Source: Qipengyuania sp. SS22 (GTDB lineage Bacteria > Pseudomonadota > Alphaproteobacteria > Sphingomonadales > Sphingomonadaceae). Taken from it: a stretch of 64,000 bases of DNA. Below, in pieces: positions 7,774 to 18,020 of this stretch; positions within the stretch are counted from its first letter, which is position 1; every line of letters begins with the position of its first letter. The notes below the pieces were generated by a model, which ran no database searches, was not told where the DNA came from, and saw only the letters and a program-made list of their open reading frames with translations. The stretch spans positions 2,245,501 through 2,309,500 of the forward strand of contig NZ_CP107048.1 of assembly GCF_025736935.1 (NCBI RefSeq). The letters run 5' to 3'. The position numbers and the translations under genes were made by a program.

Positions 7774-8811
7774 ATGGACCGGGTAATCTACAACTTCGAC
7801 AGCCTGCCCCAGCGGCACGGCTTGGCGTCGGCCCCCAAGCGGCGTTCGATCTATCGTGCCCGCCGTACGCCGGAACCGCGTGTTGGAATTATCTATAATC
7901 CGCGTAGCCATCGCAACCACGGGCAGGATCTTGCCTGCAGCGGCGCAGACAGCATCATGGTCGCGCAGCCGCGCACGCGTGACGAGATCGCCCATGCCCT
8001 TGCCGGGTTTGCGCGCGACGGAATCGATTTTCTCGTCATCAATGGCGGTGACGGTACCGTGCGCGATGTGCTGACGATGGGTCAGACCGTCTTTGCCGAT
8101 CGCTGGCCCGCTATCGCGGTGCTGCCCAAAGGCAAGACCAACGCGCTCAACGTCGACCTTGGCGCGCCGGCCGATTGGTCGCTCGAAGGAGCGCTGGCGG
8201 CATATGCCTCGGGCCGGCAGATCATCCGCCGCCCGCTCGCGGTCAGCCGCGAGGATCAGGATGATCCGGCCATGCTCGGCTTTATTTTTGGCGCGGGCGC
8301 TTTCACTCTCGGGATCGAGGCGGGACAGGACGCGCATTCGCTGGGCTTCTTCAACAGCCTCGCGGTGGGCGCGACCAGCGCCTGGGGCGTGATCCAGGGT
8401 TTGTTCGGGAGCAATCGCAACAAATGGCGCCGCGGTACGCCGATGCAGCTCGCTTACCTCCCTTCGGGCAAGCCGGTCCCGCGCTCGGCGCATGGCGATC
8501 CCGCGCGGCGTAGCGTGCTGCTCGCCTCGACGCTCGAACGCATGCCGATGGGTATCGAGCTGTTCGGTATGCCGCGACCGGGGCTTAAGTTCGCTCTGCT
8601 CGACCACCCGCTGCGGGGCCTGCTGGCCGCGTTGCCCGTCATCCTGATGGGCTGGCGACCGCGCTGGCTGGCCAAGGCCGGTCTCCACCAGCTGGAGGCC
8701 GACGCGCTGGCAATCGACGTGGCCGAACCGGTGATCCTCGACGGCGAGGCCTTCCCGCCGGGGCGCTATCGCGTCGAGCAGGGGCCGGAACTCACCTTCA
8801 TCAGCGCGTGA
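7774..8811 (+). CDS. Diacylglycerol kinase family lipid kinase
   Basis: 345 residues from the ATG at 7774 (AAGG lies 3 nt upstream; a TTG precedes it). The DAGK catalytic domain spans about 38-165: VGIIYNP (strand 1), then the nucleotide-binding loop INGGDGTVRDVL and LPKGKTNALN. Members of the family phosphorylate diacylglycerol, ceramide-like or other lipids with ATP; the substrate cannot be read from sequence. The C-terminal half (about 200-345) is the usual beta-sandwich with conserved EPVILDGEAF. It is the first core gene after the island and overlaps the next gene by 4 nt (GTGA), so the two products probably act on linked lipids at the inner membrane. Confidence 0.85.
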   Translation: MDRVIYNFDSLPQRHGLASAPKRRSIYRARRTPEPRVGIIYNPRSHRNHGQDLACSGADSIMVAQPRTRDEIAHALAGFARDGIDFLVINGGDGTVRDVLTMGQTVFADRWPAIAVLPKGKTNALNVDLGAPADWSLEGALAAYASGRQIIRRPLAVSREDQDDPAMLGFIFGAGAFTLGIEAGQDAHSLGFFNSLAVGATSAWGVIQGLFGSNRNKWRRGTPMQLAYLPSGKPVPRSAHGDPARRSVLLASTLERMPMGIELFGMPRPGLKFALLDHPLRGLLAALPVILMGWRPRWLAKAGLHQLEADALAIDVAEPVILDGEAFPPGRYRVEQGPELTFISA

Positions 8812-9698
8812 GCAGCGCGCTCGCGCAGCGCATCGCAAGCGCACTCGACCGCCCGGTGCGGGACGAGGTGGCCGCCTATGCGCGCCGAATCGGCGAAGAG
8901 GCCGGGGCGCGGGCAGTGCTGTTTTACGGCTCCAACCTGCGGACCGGCTCGCTCGAGGGTGTGCTCGATTTCTATGTCCTGCTGCCCGGTCCCCAGCGCG
9001 AGAGAATCTGGCCGCGCGTCAGCTACCGCGAATGGGACCATGCGGACGAGCGGCTGCGCGCCAAGATTGCGACAATGTCGCTGGCGCAGTTCGACAGCGC
9101 TGCGCGCGGCGAATCGCGTGACACGACGATCTGGGCGCGCTTCGTCCAGCCTTCAGCGCTGGTCTGGGCGGCAGACGACGATGCGCGGGGGCAAGTGCTG
9201 GCGGCGCTTGGGACTGCGGCGACCACCGCAGGCCGGTTGGCGGCTGCGGTTGGGCCCGAAGAAGGGCCGGCGGAGGCCTATTGGGGCGCGCTGTTCCGTG
9301 CGACCTACCAGGCCGAATTCCGCGTCGAGAAACCCGGGCGGGAGAACTCCATCCTCGAGGTCAATGCAGCGCATTTCGATGGGCTGTTGCCGCTGGCGTG
9401 GGATGCGGCGGAGATCGCGTTCTCGCGTGACGGTGCAACCTTGCAGCCGAACCTGTCCGAAGACCGCCGCCGCCGCATCCTTGCGTGGTGGCGGCTTCGC
9501 GCGCGCCTGGGCAAGCCGCTCAACCTGCTGCGGCTGGCCAAGGCGACCACGACATTCGACGGGGCGGCGGATTACGCCGCTTGGAAGCTCCACCGCCATA
9601 CGGGCATCTCGCTCGAGGTCACGCCCTTCCGCGCCAAGCATCCGCTGCTCGCGGCACCGGGCGCATTGCTCGAGCTATGGCGTAAACGCCGCGCCTAG
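8808..9698 (+). CDS. Nucleotidyltransferase-like protein, possibly TAM41-type phosphatidate cytidylyltransferase
   Basis: 296 residues starting with GTG that overlaps the lipid kinase stop (GTGA). Residues ~33-58 hold a nucleotidyltransferase-type signature, VLFYGSNLRTG followed by VLDFYVLL, i.e. GS then D-x-Y, as in TAM41/MMP37 proteins. A segment AKIATMSLAQF (~87-97) also recalls that family. TAM41 enzymes make CDP-diacylglycerol from phosphatidic acid and CTP. Coupling to an upstream lipid kinase, which could provide phosphatidic acid, agrees with this. The match is by motif memory only; the remaining half is not diagnostic, and a different nucleotidyltransferase is possible. The stop codon interlocks with that of the convergent DUF2141 gene (CTAG). 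Confidence 0.6.
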   Translation: MSSALAQRIASALDRPVRDEVAAYARRIGEEAGARAVLFYGSNLRTGSLEGVLDFYVLLPGPQRERIWPRVSYREWDHADERLRAKIATMSLAQFDSAARGESRDTTIWARFVQPSALVWAADDDARGQVLAALGTAATTAGRLAAAVGPEEGPAEAYWGALFRATYQAEFRVEKPGRENSILEVNAAHFDGLLPLAWDAAEIAFSRDGATLQPNLSEDRRRRILAWWRLRARLGKPLNLLRLAKATTTFDGAADYAAWKLHRHTGISLEVTPFRAKHPLLAAPGALLELWRKRRA

Positions 9699-10192
9699 CG
9701 GTAGCGCATCCGGATCGAGATGCTCTCGACCCCCGAACCGACCTCGAACGCGGTCTTCTTGTAGCTCGGCTTGCCGAGATTGAAGATGTTGATGCTGGGA
9801 TTGTTCGACATCGCTCCGCCATCGGCGAAGATATCGGTGCTGCCATTGCCATTGATGTCGTGGCGCACTGCGATCGCATAGGTCCCGGGGCGCGGCAGCG
9901 GCATGCAGAAGGACATCGAGCCCGCTTTCGCCGGGGCTTCCATGCGGTAGATCCACTTGCCCTTCTCGAGCCAGTCTTCCTTTGTCCCGCGATAGCTCTG
10001 CACGCGCATCGTGCCCTTGCTTGCCTTGATGTCGGTAATGGTCACGCGCACGGCGGGGCCGGCGCCGGCGGCGCATTTGGCGGCATCATTGGTGATTTTC
10101 TCGCGGTATTGCGCCTCGGCCGGGGCGGGGGCGGCGAGTGTTGCAAAGGCAAGCGCCGCGATACCGGCGGTGGCAAATGTCGTCCGATTCAT
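9695..10192 (-). CDS. DUF2141 domain exported protein
   Basis: 165 residues. Residues 1-27 are a signal peptide (hydrophobic IAALAFATLAAP, cleavage after AEA). The mature part carries the DUF2141 pattern: VRVTITDIKASKGTMRV near the start, PRPGTYAIAVRHDINGNG in the middle, and a C-terminal IFNLGKPSYKKTAFEV that resembles the family's typical ending. DUF2141 proteins are small periplasmic beta-sandwich proteins without a defined function. A Cys pair (in KCAAG and SFCMP) could form a disulfide. It is monocistronic, convergent with the nucleotidyltransferase-like gene and divergent from rpe, with a 272-nt intergenic region holding both promoters. Confidence 0.85.
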   Translation of the reverse strand: MNRTTFATAGIAALAFATLAAPAPAEAQYREKITNDAAKCAAGAGPAVRVTITDIKASKGTMRVQSYRGTKEDWLEKGKWIYRMEAPAKAGSMSFCMPLPRPGTYAIAVRHDINGNGSTDIFADGGAMSNNPSINIFNLGKPSYKKTAFEVGSGVESISIRMRYR

Positions 10193-10464
10193 AGAGGTAA
10201 TCCGTCTTCAACTGGGTCGATGCGGCGCTTCGCGCCAAGTGTGAGGAGCACTTCGCCCCTCGGTATGGCCTGCTGTTTACCAGACTGCGCTGAATTACGG
10301 CTGAATTTCGCACCTGCGGGATGGTCGCACCCGAGTCTCGGGCCCATCCTGGACCGGGCAAATGGACGGCCCATGTGGAAAAGGCTATCCTGCTCGCTTG
10401 TTAACCCTCGTTTCGCGCGCGTAGGGCTGGCCAAGCTCACCCGCGACCAAGGCCCCCAGCCCGC

Positions 10465-11127
10465 ATGACCATTCCGCTTATCTCGCCTTCGATCCTGTCC
10501 GCCGATTTCGCTGCGCTGGGCGAGGAGGTGCGCGCCATCGATGCCGCCGGGGCCGACTGGATCCACGTCGATGTGATGGACGGGCATTACGTGCCCAATA
10601 TCACCATCGGCCCGGCGGTGGTGAAGGCGCTGCGGCCACATACCGACAAGCCGTTCGACGTCCATCTGATGATCGAGCCGATCGATCCCTATCTCGAAGC
10701 CTTTGCCGAAGCCGGCGCAGACATCATTACCGTCCACCCCGAGGCAGGGCCGCATATCCACCGCACGCTGCAAGCGATCACCGCGCTGGGCAAGAAAGCG
10801 GGCGTGGTGCTCAATCCGGGCACCAGCCTCGACGCGCTCGACTATATCCTCGAGGATGTCGATCTGGTGCTGGTTATGAGCGTCAATCCCGGTTTCGGCG
10901 GGCAGAGCTTTATCCATTCGCAGCTGCGCAAGGTCGAGGCGATCCGCAAGCGGATCGATGCGCTGGGCAAGCCGATCCACCTCGAGGTCGATGGCGGGGT
11001 CAATGCCGAGACTGCGCGGTTGTGCGTCGATGCGGGCGCCGATGTGTTGGTCGCGGGTTCGGCCACCTTCAAGGGCGGGCCCGAGCGTTATGCCGCCAAT
11101 ATCGCGGCGCTGAAGGGGCAGGCGTGA
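10465..11127 (+). CDS. rpe: Ribulose-phosphate 3-epimerase
   Basis: 220 residues, the usual length. Interconverts ribulose-5-phosphate and xylulose-5-phosphate in the pentose phosphate pathway, in the cytosol. Motifs: [10 protein letters not shown] at the N-terminus, metal and substrate site [15 protein letters not shown] (35-49), FDVHLMIEP, the active-site loop [10 protein letters not shown] (~143-152) and phosphate-binding VDGGVN and VAGSATF. The stop codon overlaps the GTG of the heparinase-like gene (GTGA), and that gene overlaps purH in the same way, giving a tightly coupled three-gene operon. Confidence 0.97.
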   Translation: MTIPLISPSILSADFAALGEEVRAIDAAGADWIHVDVMDGHYVPNITIGPAVVKALRPHTDKPFDVHLMIEPIDPYLEAFAEAGADIITVHPEAGPHIHRTLQAITALGKKAGVVLNPGTSLDALDYILEDVDLVLVMSVNPGFGGQSFIHSQLRKVEAIRKRIDALGKPIHLEVDGGVNAETARLCVDAGADVLVAGSATFKGGPERYAANIAALKGQA

Positions 11128-12986
11128 ACCACGGCGCGCGCACTCTTCTGCGCGAGGATCGCGGCGCCCCCGACGACAGTGCAGCGCCCGCGCTCCCTCT
11201 CACCGGCATGGCCGAACCGCTGGTCGACCGCGGCCCGCCCGCCAGGCCCGACGCGGTCCCGCTCGAACCGGCGCGTGCGCTGGTCCTCACCGATTTCCAA
11301 ACGCCGCGCGCGGGCCCCGTCGATAGCCTCGTGCGCTGGGCCTATCGGCTTGGCGTACCCAATTCGGTGCTCGCGGCGCCGCTGCGCAAGCCCGCCGCGC
11401 CGCGCCTGCTCGCCACCGTGGTCAGCCCGCTGCAGGGCGAGCGCGCCGCAGGCATGGCGTTGCGCGCCGGTCAGTTCCTCGTCCACGGGCTCAAGGTGCC
11501 GGTCGACAAGCTCGATTTCGCCAGCAACGCCCCGCTGACCCCGCCCGTGCAGCGCGCAGTGCAGGGCTTTGGCTGGCTGCGCGACCTGGACGCCTGTGCC
11601 CCGCGCGAGGAATGCGCCGCGATTGGCGAGAAGCTGCTCGCACGCTGGCTCAAAGCCAATCCGATCCCTGCCAAGGGCCCCGCCTGGACGGTCGAACATG
11701 CCGGGCTGCGGCTGCTCGCATGGCTGGTTCATGCGCCCTTGCTGCTCGGCAGCGATGCCCGACTGCGCGCCCGTGCGCTCGGGGCGATGGAGGCGACTGC
11801 GCGCTTTCTCGACCGGCAGGTCGCCGGGGCCGAAGACCGCCTGGGCCAGGTGGCCGGCTGGTGTGCGCTGGTCGCTGCCGGATTGCTGCTGCCTGATGGA
11901 CGCCCGCGTCGCCTGTTCGGCGAAGCGGGGTTGCTGCGCGCCCTGGGCGAACTGGTCAGCGAAGATGGCGGTGTGCTGTCGCGTAGTCCGCTGGCGCAGG
12001 GCGAGGCGATCGCGCTGCTGGTCGATCTGCGCGCCTGCTATGCTGCGGTGGACCGCGAACCGCCCCCCGCGCTGGAAACCATGCTTGGCCTGCTCGTTCC
12101 GCCGCTGCTGACGCTGCGGATGGGTGATCGGGGCTTGGGCAGCTGGCAGGGGGCGGGTGCGACCTCCGCCGCCCGGGTCGAAGCGCTGATCACCGCGAGT
12201 GGCATCCGCGCGCGGCCGGGCAAGGAAAGTCGTCACTGGGGATACCAGCGCGTCGATGCGGGCAAGGCCACGTTGGTGCTCGATGCCGCGCCGCCGCCCC
12301 GCGCGCGCCATGCGCGTTATGGTTGTGCCTCAACGCTGGCGTTCGAGCTGTCGCATGGCGACCAGCGCATCGTCGTCAATTGCGGCGGGGCAGAACTTGC
12401 GGGCGGGATGGTGCCTGTACGCATCGAACAGGGTCTGCGCGGCAGCGCGGCGCATTCGACGCTGGTGCTCGACGATGCCAATTCGACCGCAGTGCTGATC
12501 AAGGGGCAGATCGGCAAGGGGGTCGAGGAAGTCGATATCGCGCGCACCGCGGTCAAGCAGAAGGGCCGCGACGCGGCACGGCTGGAAGGGGCGCATAATG
12601 GCTATGCCGCGCGCTATGGCCTGATCCACCGGCGGACGCTGCTGCTGGGCGCCGACGGCAGCGGGCTGTCGGGCGAAGACGTGCTCGAGCCTTCGGGCCG
12701 CCAGGGCAAGCGCGGCAAGATCAGCTTCGCGATCCGGTTCCATCTCGGCCACGGTATCGAGGCCGGGCTGGCGGACGACCGGCGCGGTGCGGGGCTTGCC
12801 CTGCCCGACGGTAGCTACTGGCAATTCCGTCTCGGAGGCGATAGCGGCGAGGCGCATATCGCGATCGAGGACAGCCTCTGGGTCGACGGGCAGGGACGCC
12901 CGCGGGCCACCAAGCAGCTGGTCGTCGAGGGACTGACATCGCGCAGCGGGGGACGGTTCCCCTGGCTGCTCAAACGCATGGGGTGA
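11124..12986 (+). CDS. Heparinase II/III family protein
   Basis: 620 residues from the GTG at 11124, which overlaps the rpe stop; the frame is open further upstream but inside rpe. The N-terminal two thirds are helical, as in the alpha/alpha toroid of polysaccharide lyases ([33 protein letters not shown]). The C-terminal third (about 380-600) is the Hepar_II_III beta domain, with [27 protein letters not shown], and H-containing [12 protein letters not shown]. No signal peptide is visible, unlike secreted lyases. Its position between rpe and purH is common in Alphaproteobacteria, yet the substrate and cell role are not established. It may act in envelope polysaccharide metabolism, which is inference. 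Confidence 0.85.
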   Translation: MNHGARTLLREDRGAPDDSAAPALPLTGMAEPLVDRGPPARPDAVPLEPARALVLTDFQTPRAGPVDSLVRWAYRLGVPNSVLAAPLRKPAAPRLLATVVSPLQGERAAGMALRAGQFLVHGLKVPVDKLDFASNAPLTPPVQRAVQGFGWLRDLDACAPREECAAIGEKLLARWLKANPIPAKGPAWTVEHAGLRLLAWLVHAPLLLGSDARLRARALGAMEATARFLDRQVAGAEDRLGQVAGWCALVAAGLLLPDGRPRRLFGEAGLLRALGELVSEDGGVLSRSPLAQGEAIALLVDLRACYAAVDREPPPALETMLGLLVPPLLTLRMGDRGLGSWQGAGATSAARVEALITASGIRARPGKESRHWGYQRVDAGKATLVLDAAPPPRARHARYGCASTLAFELSHGDQRIVVNCGGAELAGGMVPVRIEQGLRGSAAHSTLVLDDANSTAVLIKGQIGKGVEEVDIARTAVKQKGRDAARLEGAHNGYAARYGLIHRRTLLLGADGSGLSGEDVLEPSGRQGKRGKISFAIRFHLGHGIEAGLADDRRGAGLALPDGSYWQFRLGGDSGEAHIAIEDSLWVDGQGRPRATKQLVVEGLTSRSGGRFPWLLKRMG

Positions 12987-14578
12987 TTTACGTGGCTGAC
13001 GTGGCGATCAAACGGGCACTGCTTTCGGTGTCCGACAAGAGCGGCTTGGTGGAACTGGGCACGGCGCTGGCCGGACGCGGCGTGGAGCTGGTTTCGACCG
13101 GCGGCACTGCCAAGGCCCTCCGCGAAGCGGGCCTCGACGTGCGCGACGTTTCCGATCTTACCGGCTTTCCCGAGATGATGGACGGGCGGGTCAAGACGCT
13201 CCATCCGATGGTCCACGGCGGCCTGCTCGCCGTGCGCGACAATCCCGAACACGCTGCGGCGATGGAAGCGCACGCTATCGGCGCGATCGATCTCGTGGTG
13301 GTCAATCTCTATCCCTTCGAAGCCACCGTGGCGAAGGGCGCGAAGCGCGACGAGATCATCGAGAATATCGATATCGGCGGGCCGAGCATGGTCCGCAGTG
13401 CGGCCAAGAACCACCAGTTCGTCACCATCGTCACCGACCCGGCGGACTATCCCACGCTGCTGGGCGAACTCGAGACCTCGGGCGCGACCTCGCTCGATTT
13501 TCGCCGCCAGTGCGCGGCCAAGGCCTTCGCGGCCACCGCCGCCTATGATTCGATGATCAGCCAGTGGTTCGCCTTTGCCGACCAGGGGCAGCTCTTCCCC
13601 GACTTCCTCGCGATCAACGGCAAGGCCCCGGTCGAGCTGCGCTATGGCGAGAACCCGCATCAGCAGGCGGCGCTCTACACCCCGGTCGACCCGCATGCGC
13701 AAGGCATCGCGCAGGCCGAGCAGTTGCAGGGCAAGGCGCTCAGCTACAACAATTACAACGATGCCGATGCCGCGCTGGAATTGTGCGCCGAATTCGCCGG
13801 CGGCGAACCCGCAGTGGTGATCGTCAAGCACGCCAACCCCTGCGGTGTCGCGCAGGCCGCGACCTTGCTCGAGGCGTGGAATGACGCGCTTGCCTGCGAC
13901 AGTGTGTCGGCCTTTGGCGGCATCGTCGCGGTGAACACCGAACTCGACGGCGCAACCGCAGCCGCGATCTGCGAGATTTTCACCGAGGTCGTGATTGCCC
14001 CCTCGGTCAGCGATGCGGCGCGCGCAGCTTTCGCCAAGAAAAAGAACCTGCGCCTGCTGGTTACCGGCGACCTGCCCGATCCGCGCCGCGGCGGGCTGGC
14101 AGTCAAGCCGATCACCGGCGGCCTGCTGGTCCAGACGCGCGACAATGGCGCGATTACCGAGGCCGACCTCAAGGTCGTCACCCAGCGCGAGCCGACCGAA
14201 CAGGAATTGAGGGATTGCCTGTTCGCCTGGACCGTCGCGCGGCACGTCAAGTCGAACGCCATCGTCTATGCCAAGGACGGCGCGACTGCGGGGATCGGTG
14301 CGGGCCAGATGAACCGCCGCGATTCTTCGCGCATCGCCGCAATGAAGGCGGCTGAAGCGGCAGAGAGCTACGGCTGGGATCAGAGCCGCACCGTGGGCAG
14401 CGCGGTCGCTTCCGACGCCTTCTTCCCCTTTGCCGATGGCCTGCTGGCCGCGGCCGAGGCGGGCGCGAGCGCGATCATCCAGCCGGGTGGTTCGATTCGC
14501 GATGACGAGGTGATCGCCGCTGCCGACGAACAGGGCCTCGCAATGGTCTTCGCCGGGATGCGCCACTTCCGGCACTGA
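12983..14578 (+). CDS. purH: Bifunctional AICAR formyltransferase / IMP cyclohydrolase
   Basis: 531 residues, normal for PurH. Catalyses the last two steps of IMP synthesis. The N-terminal MGS-like cyclohydrolase domain (about 5-200) shows [40 protein letters not shown] and [16 protein letters not shown]. The formyltransferase domain follows, with [29 protein letters not shown] (catalytic Lys-His) and the C-terminal [12 protein letters not shown]. The start used is the GTG at 12983, overlapping the heparinase-like stop (GTGA); a second GTG at 12992 gives [18 protein letters not shown] and fits the family equally well. Third gene of the rpe operon. Confidence 0.97.
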   Translation: MIYVADVAIKRALLSVSDKSGLVELGTALAGRGVELVSTGGTAKALREAGLDVRDVSDLTGFPEMMDGRVKTLHPMVHGGLLAVRDNPEHAAAMEAHAIGAIDLVVVNLYPFEATVAKGAKRDEIIENIDIGGPSMVRSAAKNHQFVTIVTDPADYPTLLGELETSGATSLDFRRQCAAKAFAATAAYDSMISQWFAFADQGQLFPDFLAINGKAPVELRYGENPHQQAALYTPVDPHAQGIAQAEQLQGKALSYNNYNDADAALELCAEFAGGEPAVVIVKHANPCGVAQAATLLEAWNDALACDSVSAFGGIVAVNTELDGATAAAICEIFTEVVIAPSVSDAARAAFAKKKNLRLLVTGDLPDPRRGGLAVKPITGGLLVQTRDNGAITEADLKVVTQREPTEQELRDCLFAWTVARHVKSNAIVYAKDGATAGIGAGQMNRRDSSRIAAMKAAEAAESYGWDQSRTVGSAVASDAFFPFADGLLAAAEAGASAIIQPGGSIRDDEVIAAADEQGLAMVFAGMRHFRH

Positions 14579-14701
14579 GACTGGGCCGCTTCTCGGGCCG
14601 CGTTCGACGAGCGAAGCTGAACATCCGACGAAGGGCGTATTAAGCCGGTTGCAAGAGCTGTGCGTGTAACCACCTGGGCAAGACACACGAAAGACGCCCC
14701 T

Positions 14702-14833
14702 ATGAGCCTGTTCACTCCCGACCTCTATCGCAATTTCGGCATCGGTTTCGGTGTCGGCGCCGTCGCCGTAATGCTGACCAATGGCAGCGAATGGCTCGCC
14801 GCCGTGCCGCAGCTGGTGGCTTCGATCTTCTAA
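14702..14833 (+). CDS. Small 43-residue hydrophobic protein ahead of msrA
   Basis: An ATG at 14702 opens 43 codons (begins [20 protein letters not shown], ends in LVASIF) with one hydrophobic segment ([16 protein letters not shown], about 12-27), so a single-span membrane protein is plausible. Its TAA overlaps the msrA ATG by one base (TAATG), an arrangement that normally reflects translational coupling and argues that it is a real gene. No strong Shine-Dalgarno is visible. Function unknown; it could also act mainly as an upstream frame controlling msrA translation. Confidence 0.6.
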   Translation: MSLFTPDLYRNFGIGFGVGAVAVMLTNGSEWLAAVPQLVASIF

Positions 14834-15513
14834 TGCGCCTGCGCGCTGCCCTTGCTGTCGCCACGCTGGCGCTGGGGGCTTCGGCCTGCCAGCAGCCGGC
14901 ACTGGCTGCGGAACAGGCGGTTGCGGCACCCAAGGCACAGCGCGTTGCCAAGGAAGGACCGGGGCTCAAGACTGCGATCTTCGCTGGCGGATGCTTCTGG
15001 GGCGTTGAGGGTGTCTTCAGTCACGTTAGGGGCGTGACCAGTGCGGTGGCGGGCTATCACGGCGGCACCGGGCGCCAGGCGAGCTACAAGCTCGTTTCAA
15101 GCGGCATTACCGACCATGCCGAGGCGGTGAAGGTCACCTATGACCCCAAGGTGATCCGCTACGACCAACTCCTGCGGATCTACTTCTCGGTCGTCGCCGA
15201 TCCGACCCAGCTAAACCGGCAGGGGCCGGACCGGGGCGCACATTACCGCGGCGCCATCGTCCCCATGTCCTCCGAACAGAACGCGGTGGCCAAGGCCTAT
15301 ATCGCGCAATTGACCGCTGCGAAGCTGTGGAACCGCCCGATCGTCACGCAGATCGAACGCGCGCAGGCTTTCTATCCGGCCGAAAGCTACCATCAGGACT
15401 TCATGCTCAAGAACCCGCGTCACAGCTATATCGTGCGGTGGGACGCGCCCAAGGTGAAGGCGCTGAAGGCGATATATCCGGGTGTCTACTCGGCGAGCTT
15501 CCAGCGCGACTAA
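14833..15513 (+). CDS. msrA: Peptide-methionine (S)-S-oxide reductase, exported lipoprotein type
   Basis: 226 residues from the ATG at 14833, which overlaps the small upstream gene. Repairs methionine-S-sulfoxide in proteins. The N-terminus is a lipoprotein-like signal ([19 protein letters not shown], Cys19), placing the enzyme in the periplasm. The catalytic motif GGCFWG has the nucleophile Cys54. Other family motifs are GVTSAVAGYHGG, DHAEAVKVTYDP and ESYHQDFM. No C-terminal resolving Cys is evident (the tail ends SASFQRD), so reduction may use a different route. A second methionine sulfoxide reductase, MsrB, also apparently exported, is encoded at 27430-27927. Confidence 0.95.
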   Translation: MRLRAALAVATLALGASACQQPALAAEQAVAAPKAQRVAKEGPGLKTAIFAGGCFWGVEGVFSHVRGVTSAVAGYHGGTGRQASYKLVSSGITDHAEAVKVTYDPKVIRYDQLLRIYFSVVADPTQLNRQGPDRGAHYRGAIVPMSSEQNAVAKAYIAQLTAAKLWNRPIVTQIERAQAFYPAESYHQDFMLKNPRHSYIVRWDAPKVKALKAIYPGVYSASFQRD

Positions 15514-15550
15514 CTTGCGATAGGCGGTTCGCGCGCCTACCTGTTTTGGC

Positions 15551-16018
15551 ATGGCCAGACATGCGCATGCTCACACCGAACACGAAGGCGACGACCTGAT
15601 CGAGGCCGCCCGTCACACGCTTACCGACAATGGCGAGCAATGGACCGGCATGCGCCAGTCGGTGTTCGAGGAGCTTGCCCGGCATGACAAGCCGGCGAGC
15701 GCCTATGACATTGCCGACAATCTCTCGCAGAGCCGCGGCAAGCGGGTGGCGCCCAACAGCGTCTATCGGATTCTCGACCTGTTCGTGCGCACCAATCTCG
15801 CCAACCGGATCGAAAGCGCCAATGCCTATCTGGTCAACACCCACCCGGGGTGCCGCCACGATTGTATCTTCCTGATCTGCGATGATTGCGGCAAGGCCAC
15901 GCATATCGACGACGACCGCGTTACCGGCGCGCTGCGCGTGGCGGGCCAGGACGCTGGCTTCACCGATGTCCGCCCGGTGGTCGAACTGCGCGGACTATGC
16001 GACGATTGCGCCTGCTGA
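15551..16018 (+). CDS. zur: Fur-family regulator, probably zinc-responsive Zur
   Basis: 155 residues. A winged-helix domain (about 25-85: WTGMRQSVFEELARHDKPAS, APNSVYRILDLFV) is followed by the dimerisation and metal domain with HPGCRHDCIFLICDDCGKATHID and a final RGLCDDCAC. The paired CxxC motifs make the structural zinc site. The short ICDDCGK spacing and the C-terminal CDDC pair resemble Zur rather than Fur or Mur. Zur represses zinc uptake genes when zinc is sufficient. No zinc transporter gene is near; the gene sits alone between msrA and dxs, so the Zur assignment rests on sequence only. Confidence 0.8.
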   Translation: MARHAHAHTEHEGDDLIEAARHTLTDNGEQWTGMRQSVFEELARHDKPASAYDIADNLSQSRGKRVAPNSVYRILDLFVRTNLANRIESANAYLVNTHPGCRHDCIFLICDDCGKATHIDDDRVTGALRVAGQDAGFTDVRPVVELRGLCDDCAC

Positions 16019-16097
16019 GCTGCGCCAACAAACCGTTCATTTGCGGCGATAAAGCGTTCATCGACAGTTGCGTTTCTCGGGTGTAGAGCTTGTCCGC

Positions 16098-18020
16098 ATG
16101 ACAAGTCGCCCCAAGACCCCCCTCCTCGATACGGTCAATACACCTGACGATCTGCGCAAGCTGGGCAAGGACCAGCTGCGGCAGTTGTCCGACGAATTGC
16201 GCGCCGAAATGATCGACGCCGTCGGCACTACGGGTGGCCATCTGGGATCGGGACTGGGCGTGGTCGAACTGACTACCGCAATCCATTACGTCTTCGATAC
16301 GCCGCAGGACAAGCTGGTGTGGGACGTCGGTCATCAATGCTATCCGCACAAGATCCTGACCGGGCGGCGCGATCGCATCCGTACGCTGCGCCAGGGTGGC
16401 GGGCTGAGCGGGTTCACCAAGCGCAGCGAAAGCGAATACGATCCCTTCGGCGCGGCGCATAGCTCGACCTCGATCAGCGCGGCGCTCGGCTTTGCCATGG
16501 CAAACAAGATGCAGGACCGGGCCGGTCGCGGGATCGCGGTAATCGGCGACGGCGCGATGAGCGCCGGCATGGCCTATGAAGCGATGAACAATGCCGAACA
16601 GGCGGGCAACCGGCTGGTCGTCATCCTCAATGACAACGACATGTCGATCGCCCCGCCCGTAGGCGGCCTGTCGGCCTATCTCGCGCGAATGGTGTCGAGC
16701 AGCGAATATCTCGGCCTGCGCTCGATGGCGTCGAAAATCGCCAAGAAGCTCGGCCGCCGCGTATGGGGCGGGCTGGAAAAAGCCGAGGAATACGCCCGCG
16801 GCATGGCCACCGGCGGCACGCTGTTCGAGGAACTCGGCTTCTACTACGTCGGCCCGATCGACGGGCACAATCTCGACCACCTCATCCCGGTGCTCGAAAA
16901 CGTCCGTGACAGCGAACAGGGCCCGGTGCTGATCCATGTCGTGACGCAAAAGGGCAAGGGCTATGCTCCGGCTGAGAACAGCGCCGACAAATATCACGGT
17001 GTTGCCAAGTTCGATGTCGTCACCGGCGAGCAGAAGAAATCCAAGGGCGGCCCGCCCGCCTATCAGAACGTTTTCGGCGAAACGCTGGCCAAGCTGGCCG
17101 ATAGCGACCCGCGCATTTGCGCCATCACCGCGGCCATGCCCAGCGGCACCGGCGTCGACAAATTCGCGCAAGCACACCCCGATAAGGCCTTCGACGTCGG
17201 AATTGCCGAACAGCATGGCGTGACTTTCGCCGCGGGCCTCGCTGCCGAGGGCATGCGGCCCTTCGCGGCGATCTATTCGACCTTCCTCCAGCGCGCCTAC
17301 GACCAGGTGGTGCACGATGTAGCGATCCAGAACCTGCCCGTGCGGTTCGCGATCGACCGCGCCGGCCTGGTCGGCGCGGATGGCTGCACGCATGCGGGCA
17401 GTTTCGACATCACCTATCTCGCAACGCTGCCCAATTTCGTCGTCATGGCCGCCGCCGACGAAGCCGAGCTGGCTGCAATGACCTATACCGCCGCCGAATA
17501 TGACGACGGCCCGATCGCCTTCCGTTACCCGCGCGGTGCGGGGACGGGCGTCGAGATACCCAAACAGCTCGAGAAGCTTGCCATCGGCAAGGGCCGGATC
17601 GTACGCGAAGGCTCGAAGGTCGCGATCTTGTCGCTCGGCGCACGGCTGGAGGAAGCCAAGAAGGCCGCCGACCAGCTCGAGGCCAAGGGCCTTTCGACCA
17701 CTGTTGCCGACATGCGGTTCGCCAAGCCGCTCGACACGGCGCTGATCGAGAAGCTGATGCGCAGCCACGAGGTTGTGGTGACGGTCGAGGAGGGCGCGGT
17801 GGGCGGCCTTGGCGCCCATGTCCTGACCTTCGCCAGCGACATGGGCCTGACCGATGCCGGGCTCAAGGTGCGCACCATGCGCCTGCCCGATACCTTCCAG
17901 GATCATGACGACCCGACGAAGCAGTATGACGAGGCCAGGCTGAATGCCCCGCAGATCGTCGATACCGTGCTCGGCGCGTTGCGCCACAACAGCGCCGGGG
18001 TGGAAGAAGCGCGCGCCTGA
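16098..18020 (+). CDS. dxs: 1-deoxy-D-xylulose-5-phosphate synthase
   Basis: 640 residues from the ATG at 16098 ([20 protein letters not shown], family-like; a TTG 30 nt upstream is less likely). Condenses pyruvate and glyceraldehyde-3-phosphate with thiamine diphosphate, the first step of the MEP isoprenoid pathway. Motifs: [31 protein letters not shown], the ThDP-binding [17 protein letters not shown] and DND, then the transketolase central domain with the catalytic Glu in [17 protein letters not shown], and [10 protein letters not shown]. The C-terminal domain ends in [15 protein letters not shown] and [12 protein letters not shown] segments. Isoprenoid supply is relevant for carotenoids and quinones in this group. 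Monocistronic by spacing. Confidence 0.97.
   Translation: MTSRPKTPLLDTVNTPDDLRKLGKDQLRQLSDELRAEMIDAVGTTGGHLGSGLGVVELTTAIHYVFDTPQDKLVWDVGHQCYPHKILTGRRDRIRTLRQGGGLSGFTKRSESEYDPFGAAHSSTSISAALGFAMANKMQDRAGRGIAVIGDGAMSAGMAYEAMNNAEQAGNRLVVILNDNDMSIAPPVGGLSAYLARMVSSSEYLGLRSMASKIAKKLGRRVWGGLEKAEEYARGMATGGTLFEELGFYYVGPIDGHNLDHLIPVLENVRDSEQGPVLIHVVTQKGKGYAPAENSADKYHGVAKFDVVTGEQKKSKGGPPAYQNVFGETLAKLADSDPRICAITAAMPSGTGVDKFAQAHPDKAFDVGIAEQHGVTFAAGLAAEGMRPFAAIYSTFLQRAYDQVVHDVAIQNLPVRFAIDRAGLVGADGCTHAGSFDITYLATLPNFVVMAAADEAELAAMTYTAAEYDDGPIAFRYPRGAGTGVEIPKQLEKLAIGKGRIVREGSKVAILSLGARLEEAKKAADQLEAKGLSTTVADMRFAKPLDTALIEKLMRSHEVVVTVEEGAVGGLGAHVLTFASDMGLTDAGLKVRTMRLPDTFQDHDDPTKQYDEARLNAPQIVDTVLGALRHNSAGVEEARA

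Noticed and set aside
7639..8844. 401-codon minus-strand frame opposite the lipid kinase
   Set aside because: Shadow; the plus-strand product has the GGDGT kinase motif.
12815..14938. Long minus-strand open frame opposite purH
   Set aside because: Antisense shadow of purH in high-GC DNA; no family resemblance, low-complexity composition.
16068..16097. Longer dxs start at a TTG
   Set aside because: The ATG at 16098 gives the family-typical N-terminus.
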